DNA of 5,446 nucleotides. Source: DALYDP01 sp964541635. Its GTDB lineage: Bacteria > Patescibacteriota > Gracilibacteria > Peribacterales > Peribacteraceae. Shown here piece after piece: positions 1 to 5,446 of this stretch (within the stretch, counting starts at the first letter, position 1; the number at the start of each line of letters is the position of its first letter). The stretch covers positions 1-5,446 of the forward strand of contig CAZIQM010000060.1 in the NCBI GenBank assembly GCA_964541635.1. The letters run 5' to 3'. The notes beneath the pieces are model-generated. The model worked only from the letters and a program-made list of their open reading frames with translations, was not told the origin of the DNA and ran no database searches. Made by a program: the position numbers and the translations under genes.

Positions 1-1376
1 TGGACCACGACCTGATGAACGACCTGCGCAAAGGCGTCGTGCGGCCGCGCTCCATCCCCGACGACGCGCTGCAGAGCGGACTCCTCGGGCGCGCCGTCAC
101 CACGCCGGAGGGGGAAATCTGGATCGACGGCCGCGCGGAGGCCGTCGTGCACGCGATGCGCCGCACCGGCTCGATTTCCCGCCAACAGGAGCTGATCGCC
201 GGACTCGTGTTACGGCGCATTTCGTTGCAGCGCTCGGTGCAACCGCGGACGGCGCCCCACTTCGTGGAGGCCATGCGGCTCGACGTGCGGGAATTGCTCG
301 CGGAACTGGGCGACGCCGACGCGTGGCTGCGGTCGGGCATGCGCGTGCGGACGACCATCGACCCGCGGTTGCAGGCGATCGCCGAACGGACCGTGAAAGA
401 CTCGCAGCAAGCCCTCTGGGACGCCGGCGCGCGGCACGCGGCGCTCGTGGCGATCGACCGGCAAACGCGCGAGGTGCTCGCGTACGTCGGCAACGTCGAT
501 TACGACGACCCGGACAACGGCGCCGTGGACATGGCCGCGTCGCCGCGGCAAACGGGCAGCGCCATCAAGCCGGTCATCTACGCCGCGGACCTCGCCCGCA
601 ACGGCACGAACTCCGGCACGTTCATCCTCGACGGCCCGTTGCCCGAGCTCGGCAACCCGAAGAACTACGACGGCGGCTTCCGCGGGTGGATGCGCGTGAA
701 AAACGCCCTCGGGGCGTCGCGGAACCTGCCCGCGATCCGCGCGTTCTTCGACGCGGGCGGCGAGGACGACGTCCTGCGCATCGCCGCGAGCATGGGCATC
801 TCGACGCCCCTCGCGTACAGCGAACGCGCGCGCGAAACCGATCCGTGGTTCGCGTACGGATGGCCGATGGCCATCGGTTCCGCCGAAGTGCCGCTCACGG
901 AGTTGGTCCAGGCGTACGCGACCATCGCCGAAGGCGGCGCCTACGTGCCGCTGCGCACGGTCGACCGCATCGACGCATCGGACGGCAGCGTCCTGCTGCG
1001 CATCCCGCGGACCGAACCGACCCAGGCGGTGGATGCGCGCGCCGCCAACGAGATCGACGAAATCCTCCGCGATCCCCTCGTGCGGCCCAAGGGGTTCTGG
1101 CGCGACATGCTCACGATCCCGGGCATCGAGACCGGGGCCAAGACCGGCACGAGCAACCTGTGCCTGCGGCGCAGCCGCGTCTCGACCACGTGCCTTTCGT
1201 ACGCGGTGAACAACGTGTGGACCGTCGGCTACGACGATCGCATCGTGGTGGGCGTGTGGGTGGGCAACGCCGACAACGCCCCGATGGACCCGACGGCCGA
1301 CGGCCTCACGGTCGCGGCGCCGATCTGGCGCGAGTTCATGCTCCAGGCGCACGGTCGCGCCGTGTCCGAGCTCTAA
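1..1376 (+). CDS. Class A penicillin-binding protein, C-terminal transpeptidase part (5' truncated)
   Basis: Peptidoglycan synthase that cross-links stem peptides by D,D-transpeptidation on the outer face of the cytoplasmic membrane. The frame is open to the left edge (D-H-D-L before the Met at 15), so the gene starts upstream and that Met is not a credible start. Counting from it, residues 40-60 resemble the end of a GT51 glycosyltransferase domain, then a linker with APHFVEAMR (80-87) and VRTTIDPRLQ (111-120), as in PBP1A/1C-type enzymes. All three penicillin-binding motifs are present: SxxK as GSAIKP (Ser182 nucleophile, Lys185), SxN as SRN (235-237) and KTGTS (376-380). The VGYDD and VGVWVGNAD strands follow. 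An insert of roughly 17-20 residues after KTGTS holds Cys383 and Cys393. The membrane anchor and catalytic part of GT51 lie outside the window. The TAA stop overlaps the convergent response-regulator stop. PBP1A versus PBP1C cannot be settled from this part. Confidence 0.93.
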   Translation, partial: DHDLMNDLRKGVVRPRSIPDDALQSGLLGRAVTTPEGEIWIDGRAEAVVHAMRRTGSISRQQELIAGLVLRRISLQRSVQPRTAPHFVEAMRLDVRELLAELGDADAWLRSGMRVRTTIDPRLQAIAERTVKDSQQALWDAGARHAALVAIDRQTREVLAYVGNVDYDDPDNGAVDMAASPRQTGSAIKPVIYAADLARNGTNSGTFILDGPLPELGNPKNYDGGFRGWMRVKNALGASRNLPAIRAFFDAGGEDDVLRIAASMGISTPLAYSERARETDPWFAYGWPMAIGSAEVPLTELVQAYATIAEGGAYVPLRTVDRIDASDGSVLLRIPRTEPTQAVDARAANEIDEILRDPLVRPKGFWRDMLTIPGIETGAKTGTSNLCLRRSRVSTTCLSYAVNNVWTVGYDDRIVVGVWVGNADNAPMDPTADGLTVAAPIWREFMLQAHGRAVSEL

Positions 1377-1762
1377 GCGGCCATCCACGACCGCAGGAGG
1401 CCGTCCAACTGCGCGGCAACCACGTGCGCGGGATCGCTGGTGCAGATTGTCGCCTCGGCGCCGGCCTCGCGGGCTTCCTTCAGGTTCGATTCCTTTTTGC
1501 TGCTGCTCACGAGCGCGATTTTTGCCTCAGGGTTCCTGTTTTTTAAGCGCGCGATCATGTGCGGCCCGTTGTCGTTCGGGATGTAGTAGTCCATGAACGC
1601 GAAATCGACGCGGCGCTTGCGCATGATCTCGTAGGCTTCCTCCGTCGTGGTCGCGATGGCGACTTCGATGTCCCATTCCGCCGCGTGGATCGCCGCCACG
1701 AGGAGTTTCGTCTTTTCGACGCTGTCGTCGGCGATGAGGAAGAGGGGGTCGGTCACGATCAA
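1373..1762 (-). CDS. Single-domain response regulator (CheY-like receiver), atypical
   Basis: A stand-alone receiver domain of 129 aa with no output domain, so it would act by protein contact in the cytoplasm after phosphorylation. Seen: the acidic pair Asp12-Asp13 in LIADDS, the phospho-acceptor Asp58 in FMDYYIPNDNG, and Ser86 at the usual Thr/Ser switch position (ALVSSSK). The nearly invariant Lys of the KP motif is missing: the stretch after GA (101-102) reads EATICTSDP, placing Thr108 where CheY has Lys109. Phosphorylation-coupled switching may therefore differ from the norm. The first codon taken is TTG (1762), overlapping the stop of the preceding gene as TTGA. A GTG at 1756 (127 aa) with GGA six bases ahead is an equally fair start. 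No histidine kinase is in the window, so its partner is unknown. It is the last gene of the serS block and converges on the penicillin-binding protein gene with no room for a terminator. Confidence 0.85.
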   Translation of the reverse strand: MIVTDPLFLIADDSVEKTKLLVAAIHAAEWDIEVAIATTTEEAYEIMRKRRVDFAFMDYYIPNDNGPHMIARLKNRNPEAKIALVSSSKKESNLKEAREAGAEATICTSDPAHVVAAQLDGLLRSWMAA

Positions 1763-2199
1763 TCCAGGAATTTCGCACCTTCAGGCAGTTCGCTACCGTC
1801 GTCGTTCCACAGCGTCACGTCGCCGCTGGGATGGAGGACGTTGCGGATCTTCACGGTGACCGTCGGGCCGTCCGCGTTTTTCGGATACCTACTCACTCCA
1901 CGCATCGACAGATCTTTCGTATTAATCTCCGTATAACTCAAGACGTTGCCGTCGGGGTCGTCTTTCTCGATCGAATCGATCAGTGCTTGCCATTGGCGTT
2001 CTTCAAGGTCGGCAAACGCGGCGCGTTCGTGCTGCGGAAGAGACTCGGACAGGTGTCCCAAGAGCGTCCGCAGTAAATCCCGTTGTTCGGCTTTGATATG
2101 TCGGACCAATTTCTCCGGCGCGGGAAAACGGTCGAGCATGTCCTTCACTTCCGGCAACAACGCCGTGAGCGACACGAGATCGGAGAGGGTCGGTCCCAT
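1759..2199 (-). CDS. Hypothetical protein, 146 aa, coupled to serS
   Basis: I do not recognise this protein. It starts with ATG at 2199, overlapping the serS stop by one base (TGATG), and ends with TGA overlapping the start of the response-regulator gene. Both overlaps support a real gene and coupled translation. The N-terminal half (about 1-80) looks helical and charged (PEVKDMLDRF, EKLVRHIKAEQRDLLRTLLG, AFADLEERQWQALIDSIEKD). The C-terminal part (about 85-146) looks like short strands (TVTVKIRNVLHPSGDVTLWN) and ends GAKFLD. No signal peptide, membrane segment or cysteine is visible. The region coding residues 80-115 has more AT-rich codons (AGT, TAT, ATT, AAT) than its neighbours. The reading frame stays open upstream into the serS antisense strand, but that extension is Arg/His/Pro-rich and not protein-like, so the start at 2199 is preferred. 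A functional link to the adjacent response regulator is possible but only inferred from the overlap. Confidence 0.75.
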   Translation of the reverse strand: MGPTLSDLVSLTALLPEVKDMLDRFPAPEKLVRHIKAEQRDLLRTLLGHLSESLPQHERAAFADLEERQWQALIDSIEKDDPDGNVLSYTEINTKDLSMRGVSRYPKNADGPTVTVKIRNVLHPSGDVTLWNDDGSELPEGAKFLD

Positions 2200-3512
2200 C
2201 AGGAGCGCGAAACGATCGTCTTCTGCCCGGCCATGTAGGGCCGCAGGACCTCGGGGATCGTCACGGAACCGTCCTCGTTCTGGTGGTTCTCGAGGATCGC
2301 GATGAGGATGCGGCCGACGGCGAAGGCCGTGGCGTCGTTCATGTGCACGAGCTTCTTGCCCTCCGCGCCCTTGTAGAACGTGCCGAGGCGGCGGGCTTGG
2401 TAGTCGGTCATGTAGTCGCTCGTGTGCGTCTCGCGGTACGTCTTCTGCGACGGCACCCAGCACTCGATGTCGAGGCCGTTGGCGTTCGGCTTGCCGATGT
2501 CGTACGTGCACTTCTGGAGCACGCGGTAGGGCACGTCGAGCGACTGCACGAGGTGTTCCTGGAGCGCGACGATCAGCTTCTGTTCTTCCGCGCCGGTCTC
2601 CGCCGTCGTGAACGATTCCATCTCCAATTTATCGAACTGGTGGACGCGGAGGATGCCGCCCATGTCCTTGCCGTAGGTGCCGGCTTCGCGGCGGAACGCG
2701 GACGAATAGCCGACGTAGCGGATCGGGAGCTGTTCCTCCGGGATCGTCTTCTCCATGTAGTAGGGGCCCATCGTGTGTTCGGCGGATCCCACGAGCACCT
2801 GGCCGTCTTCCGGCAGCAAATAGCGCTGGTCCTCGGGCTGCAGGCGGTCCATGCGCTCCATGACGTCGCGGCGCATGATGACCGGCGGGAGCATGGGGAC
2901 GAAGGGCTTGGCCGCGAGCTTCAGGTTCTTCTCCTTGATGATTTCGGCGATGAGCTTCTCATCGGCGAGCGTCGCGAAGGTGTGCTGGATCACCGCCATC
3001 TGCAGGCGGACGGCGTCGCCCTTGAGGTAGGCGAAGCGCGAGCCGCTCACGACCGCTGCCTGCTCGACGTCGATGATGTCGAGCGCCGTTCCGAGCGCCA
3101 TGTGGTCCTTCGGTTCGAAGCCGAACGACGGTTTCGTGCCGACTTCGCGGATCACGACGTTGTCATCCTCGCTGTGGCCAATCGGCACTTCCGGCAGCGG
3201 CAGGTTCGGGATCGTGAGGATCGCGGCGTTCCACTCCGTTTCGATCGCAGTCAGCTTCTCTTCCTTCTCCTTCAGCTTGTCGCCGAGCTCCTTCATGTCC
3301 GCGATCGCCTTCGCCTTCTCGTCGCCTTTCATCTGCGGCACGGCTTTGCTCACGCTGTTCTTTTCCGCGCGCATGGCGTCGACGTGTTGCTGCAGTTCGC
3401 GGCGTTCTTCATCGAGTTTCAGGAACCCGAGGACGTCGGACTTCACGCCTTTGTTCGTGGCGGCGTCTTGGTAGGCTTCGGGCCGGGTGCGGAGGTCGTG
3501 TAGGTCGATCAT
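2199..3512 (-). CDS. serS: Seryl-tRNA synthetase
   Basis: Cytoplasmic class II aminoacyl-tRNA synthetase that activates serine with ATP and charges tRNA-Ser (and tRNA-Sec where present). The length, 437 aa, is normal for bacterial SerRS. The N-terminus MIDLHDLRTRPEAY matches the family start. Residues about 30-105 form the long charged antiparallel coiled-coil arm that grips the tRNA-Ser variable arm. Motif 2 is FRREAG (273-278) followed by GTYGKD and RVHQFDKLEM (289-298). Later come DIECWVPSQKTYRE (348-361) and TDYQARR (369-375). Motif 3 is AVGRILIAILENHQ with Arg401. The serine-recognition TxE motif is SAE (243-245) within VGSAEHTMGP, unlike the TAEVPLT of most bacteria, and motif 3 is preceded by MNDATAF rather than LNGSG/LNGT. 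No Shine-Dalgarno precedes the ATG; a perfect TATAAT lies eight bases upstream. The stop TGA overlaps the next gene's ATG. Confidence 0.97.
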   Translation of the reverse strand: MIDLHDLRTRPEAYQDAATNKGVKSDVLGFLKLDEERRELQQHVDAMRAEKNSVSKAVPQMKGDEKAKAIADMKELGDKLKEKEEKLTAIETEWNAAILTIPNLPLPEVPIGHSEDDNVVIREVGTKPSFGFEPKDHMALGTALDIIDVEQAAVVSGSRFAYLKGDAVRLQMAVIQHTFATLADEKLIAEIIKEKNLKLAAKPFVPMLPPVIMRRDVMERMDRLQPEDQRYLLPEDGQVLVGSAEHTMGPYYMEKTIPEEQLPIRYVGYSSAFRREAGTYGKDMGGILRVHQFDKLEMESFTTAETGAEEQKLIVALQEHLVQSLDVPYRVLQKCTYDIGKPNANGLDIECWVPSQKTYRETHTSDYMTDYQARRLGTFYKGAEGKKLVHMNDATAFAVGRILIAILENHQNEDGSVTIPEVLRPYMAGQKTIVSRS

Positions 3513-3522
3513 GCGCGCGCAT
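3511..3522. repeat. 12-base perfect palindrome over the serS start
   Basis: ATGCGCGCGCAT is its own reverse complement and strictly alternates purine and pyrimidine. It spans the end of the -10 box, the discriminator and the first two bases of the serS ATG. It could be an operator or a Z-DNA-prone stretch, or simply chance in GC-rich DNA. Confidence 0.4.
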
Positions 3523-3526
3523 TATA
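3513..3526 (-). promoter_or_regulatory. Putative serS promoter: TATAAT -10 box plus GC discriminator, near-leaderless
   Basis: On the minus strand a perfect TATAAT (3526-3521) is followed by GCGCGCGC (3520-3513) and directly by the serS ATG (3512-3510). A start site about seven bases after the -10 would fall within one or two bases of the ATG, leaving no room for a ribosome binding site. No convincing -35 is present at 15-18 base spacing and there is no TGn extension. The box contains the TAA stop (3524-3522) of the upstream gene. In Escherichia coli, GC-rich discriminators are linked to stringent control; applying that here is inference. Confidence 0.5.
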
Positions 3527-4127
3527 GCGAACCGGGCGGATTCCGGCGCGTGGGACGGGACTTCTTCCGTTTGGGCCATTTCCCGTCGACCACGTGTTCG
3601 TACAGCTCGCCGAATTTCTCGCGCAGTTCCTCCATTTCCCCGTACTTCCCGTTCTCGTCCAGGTCGTCGAGGAACCGCTGTTGCATGTTGGGCAGGACGT
3701 AGTCGGCGATCGCTTCGCGCAGCGGGGGTGCGACCGCCGCGATCACCTCATGGCCCTTCTCCGCGTCGATCTCGAAGTATTGCCCTTCGCGGCGCCACAA
3801 TTTCCCGTTCTTCGTTTTTTGCGAACGGGTCGCGTCGAGGACGTCGATGTCGATGTGCAGGTCGAGGTCGCGCGTGTCGTCTTCCCGCATGACGCTCAGG
3901 TACACGCGCTGCGCGAACGCCGACAGGTTCTTCGCCTCCTCCGTGCCGGCTTCTTCCACGAGCGCGCGCAGGTCTTGGCAGATCTCGAGTGACTGTTGGA
4001 AAATCCGGACTTTTCCCACGATGTACTTCTTCTTGAGTTCCTCGTCGTTTTGCCGGAAATCGTCGGGAAGGAGGAGCACGAAGCGAAGGGGTGGCGTCGA
4101 GCGGGGTATTGGACCATGGAACAGCAT
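3522..4127 (-). CDS. Hypothetical protein, 185-201 aa, basic C-terminal tail
   Basis: I do not recognise this protein. From the ATG at 4127 it is 201 aa. A GTG at 4079 would give 185 aa and may be the true start: codons between 4127 and 4080 show weak GC third-position bias (including ATA, CCA, GGT, CAT), whereas bias is strong from 4079 on, and the ATG lies inside the likely uvrB promoter spacer. The body is soluble, charged and mostly helical: DDFRQNDEELKKKYIVGKVR (22-41), SLEICQDLRALVEEAGTEEA (46-65), then an acidic stretch DLDLHIDIDVLD (87-98), APPLREAIADYVLPNM (133-148) and DDLDENGKYGEMEELREKFG (154-173). It ends in a basic tail WPKRKKSRPTRR (184-195) that could bind nucleic acid. No membrane segment or signal peptide is clear; FVLLL near the start is too short. 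It lies just upstream of serS in the same direction, with its TAA inside the serS -10 box. Confidence 0.7.
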   Translation of the reverse strand: MLFHGPIPRSTPPLRFVLLLPDDFRQNDEELKKKYIVGKVRIFQQSLEICQDLRALVEEAGTEEAKNLSAFAQRVYLSVMREDDTRDLDLHIDIDVLDATRSQKTKNGKLWRREGQYFEIDAEKGHEVIAAVAPPLREAIADYVLPNMQQRFLDDLDENGKYGEMEELREKFGELYEHVVDGKWPKRKKSRPTRRNPPGSL

Positions 4128-4137
4128 ACGGTACAAT
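4109..4137 (+). promoter_or_regulatory. Putative uvrB promoter (TTGGAC-17-TACAAT), near-leaderless
   Basis: TTGGAC (4109-4114) and TACAAT (4132-4137) are separated by 17 bases. The -10 matches consensus at five of six positions; the -35 keeps the TTG. Only ten bases (GCCCTGTCAC) separate the -10 from the uvrB ATG, so the predicted transcript has roughly zero to four leader bases and no Shine-Dalgarno. I see neither an E. coli-type LexA box nor a Bacillus-type one, so SOS control is not supported here. Confidence 0.5.
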
Positions 4138-4147
4138 GCCCTGTCAC

Positions 4148-5446
4148 ATGAAGAACCTGCCATTCACGCTCGTTTCCCAGTTCAAGCCCACCGGCGACCA
4201 GCCGGCGGCCATCGAAAAACTGGTGAAAGGGACCGTCGCCGGCCAGAAGCACCAGACGCTCCTCGGCGCCACGGGCACGGGCAAGACGTTCACGATGGCC
4301 AACATCGTGCAGCAAGTGCAGCGGCCGACCTTGGTCCTCGCGCACAACAAGACGCTCGCGGCGCAGCTGTGCAGCGAGTTCCAAATGTTCTTCCCCGAGA
4401 ACGCGGTCTCGTACTTCGTCTCGTACTACGATTACTACCAACCGGAGGCGTACGTCCCCCACACCGACACGTACATCGAGAAGGACGCGAGCATCAACGA
4501 GGAGATCGAGAAGTACCGCCACGCCGCCACGTTCAACCTGCTCACGCGCAGGGACGTGCTCATCGTCGCGTCCGTCAGCTGCATCTACGGCCTCGGCAAC
4601 GTCACCGACTACGAAGCGCTGGCCGTCACGGTGAAGCGCGGCGAACCGGTCCAGCGCGACAAATTCCTCCGCCGTCTCACCGACATCCAGTACCGAAGAT
4701 CGAACCTGGAGTTCAAGCAGGGCATGGTCCACGTCCTCGGCGACACGGTGGAAATCTTCCCGCCCGCCGGCGACACGGTCATCCGCATCGAGATGCCCTT
4801 CGACGAAATCGAGACGATCCAGGAGGTCGACTGCTTCACCGGCGAGGTTTACCACGAGCTGAACGAAGCCACGATCTTCCCGGCAAGCCACAACGTGACC
4901 ACGAAGGAGAAAATCGACCGCGCGGTCGAAGGGATCCTCGCCGAGATGAAGGACCAGGAAGCGATGTTCCTGAAGGCGGGCGAGTTCGCGAAGGCCGAAC
5001 GCATCCGCATGCGCACGGAGTACGACGTCGAAATGCTCAAGGAGACCGGCTACTGCACGGGCATCGAGAACTACGTCCGTTACCTCGAGGGATCGCCCCC
5101 GGGCAATCCGCCGAGCACGCTCCTCGATTACTTCCCGGACGCGATCATGGAGGTGGCGTACTGCAGTTACATCGNNNNNNNNNNCTCGATTACTTCCCGG
5201 ACGACTTCCTCCTCATGGTCGACGAGTCGCACATCTCGATCCCGCAGGTCGGGGGCATGAGCGAGGGCAACAAGAGCCGCAAGCAAACGCTCGTCGACTA
5301 CGGTTTCCGCCTGCCGAGCAGCCACGACAACCGCCCGCTGACCTTCGCGGAGTTCGAGGAACGCTGCCCGCAGCGCGTCTACGTCTCGGCGACGCCCGGC
5401 CCGTATGAATTCAAGAACACGCCGAAAGAGTGCTTCGCGGAGCAGA
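4148..5446 (+). CDS. uvrB: UvrABC excinuclease subunit B (3' truncated, interrupted by assembly gap)
   Basis: DNA-damage recognition helicase-like ATPase of nucleotide excision repair; it is loaded by UvrA, verifies the lesion and recruits UvrC. The ATG at 4148 gives MKNLPFTLVSQFKPTGDQPA, the usual family N-terminus with the Q-motif-like GDQP. The Walker A motif is GATGTGKT (40-47), followed by TLVLAHNKTLAAQL (61-74). The DNA-wedging beta-hairpin region is YYDYYQPEAYVPHTDTYIEK (93-112), then ASVSCIYGLG (141-150). After the gap, in another frame, come LDYFPDDFLLMVDESH (Walker B/DESH), IPQVGGM, VDYGFRLPSSHDNRPL and YVSATPG. Removing positions 5142-5203 joins both parts in one frame with family-like spacing, giving about 412 aa of an expected 650-700. 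The C-terminal helicase lobe and UvrC-binding domain lie beyond the window. Read literally, the frame ends early at 5260, which I consider an artefact rather than a pseudogene. An in-frame ATG at 4136 overlaps the -10 box and is less likely the start. Confidence 0.96.
5123..5141 (+). repeat. 19-base direct repeat, copy 1 (left contig end)
   Basis: CTCGATTACTTCCCGGACG, encoding LDYFPD in the uvrB frame, is repeated exactly at 5185-5203. It is best read as unrecognised overlap between two contigs, not a biological repeat. Confidence 0.9.
5142..5174. other. 33-base tail of the left contig, probably misassembled
   Basis: These bases lie between repeat copy 1 and the Ns. Read in the uvrB frame they give AIMEVAYCSYI, which does not fit the UvrB family between LDYFPD and the Walker B segment. 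They match nothing else I noticed in the window. A strain variant, chimeric read end or assembly-graph tail are all possible. Confidence 0.7.
5175..5184. other. Assembly gap (10 Ns)
   Basis: A run of ten Ns, a common fixed-size scaffold placeholder. The exact repeat on either side suggests the real gap is negative, that is, the contigs overlap. Confidence 0.95.
5185..5203 (+). repeat. 19-base direct repeat, copy 2 (right contig start)
   Basis: Identical to 5123-5141 and beginning immediately after the Ns. The offset of 62 bases is not a multiple of three, which explains the apparent frameshift in uvrB. The bases that follow encode DFLLMVDESH, the expected continuation of LDYFPD. Confidence 0.9.

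Noticed and set aside
210..1388. Long 392-codon open frame on the minus strand across the penicillin-binding protein gene
   Set aside because: Its translation is dominated by Arg, His, Val and Asp with no family motif, typical of an antisense shadow in GC-rich DNA. The plus strand encodes a complete set of transpeptidase motifs.
2200..2511. N-terminal extension of the 146 aa unknown protein into serS
   Set aside because: The extra residues are Arg/His/Pro-rich antiparallel-frame-like noise overlapping serS, and ATG at 2199 forms a classic TGATG coupling with the serS stop.
2283..3503. 406-codon open frame on the plus strand across serS
   Set aside because: Antisense shadow of a confident SerRS gene; composition is Arg/His/Leu-rich with no recognisable domain.
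4100..4170. LexA/SOS box upstream of uvrB
   Set aside because: CTGT and CTG fragments occur, but no CTG-N10-CAG palindrome or CGAAC-N4-GTTCG element could be found.
3896..4891. 331-codon minus-strand frame opposite uvrB
   Set aside because: Shadow of uvrB continuing out of frame into the unknown gene; no motif.
5175..5260. uvrB as a frameshifted pseudogene ending at 5260
   Set aside because: The frameshift arises only from the Ns and duplicated 19 bases; both flanks are highly conserved UvrB with all motifs intact.
1..5446. UGA recoding (code 25) as in some candidate-phyla lineages
   Set aside because: UGA closes serS and the 146 aa gene exactly at overlapping starts, and no in-frame UGA interrupts a conserved protein.
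1..5446. tRNA genes, CRISPR arrays, insertion sequences or rho-independent terminators
   Set aside because: No cloverleaf, regularly spaced repeats, transposase motifs or GC hairpin followed by a T run was seen; intergenic space is nearly absent.

Overview
This GC-rich bacterial window holds six protein genes packed almost end to end, with no RNA gene, mobile element or CRISPR array visible. Three are recognisable housekeeping genes: a class A penicillin-binding protein (5' end outside the window), seryl-tRNA synthetase (serS), and excinuclease subunit UvrB (3' end outside the window). The others are a single-domain response regulator and two genes I cannot name. The SerRS has a divergent serine-recognition motif (SAEHTMGP where most bacteria have TAEVPLT) joined to FRREAGTYGKD and RVHQFDKLEM. 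I associate this form with candidate-phyla (Patescibacteria/CPR-like) bacteria, but from memory only. UGA acts as an ordinary stop, so code 11 fits and the UGA-glycine CPR lineages do not.

Layout: positions 1-1376 (+) carry the C-terminal part of the penicillin-binding protein. It converges on a minus-strand block, and the two stop codons overlap at 1373-1376. Read in its own direction the minus block is: a 185-201 aa unknown protein (4127 or 4079 down to 3522), serS (3512-2199), a 146 aa unknown protein (2199-1759) and the response regulator (1762-1373). The last three are chained by one-base and four-base stop/start overlaps (TGATG, then TTGA), so they look like one translationally coupled unit. 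uvrB (+) starts at 4148, divergent from this block, and runs off the right edge.

Two points stand out. First, the 10-N gap inside uvrB is very probably a scaffolding artefact. The 19 bases before a 33-base odd tail are repeated exactly right after the Ns, and collapsing the repeat restores an uninterrupted, correctly spaced UvrB sequence. Second, serS and uvrB both have a good -10 hexamer (TATAAT, TACAAT) only 8-10 bases before the ATG and no Shine-Dalgarno sequence, suggesting leaderless or nearly leaderless mRNAs. At serS the -10 box also contains the stop codon of the upstream gene, followed by an alternating GCGCGCGC discriminator.

Functionally this is a core-genome segment (cell wall synthesis, translation, DNA repair, one signalling protein). 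I see no defence system, transposon or clear novel pathway; the novelty candidates are the two unknown proteins and the promoter architecture.
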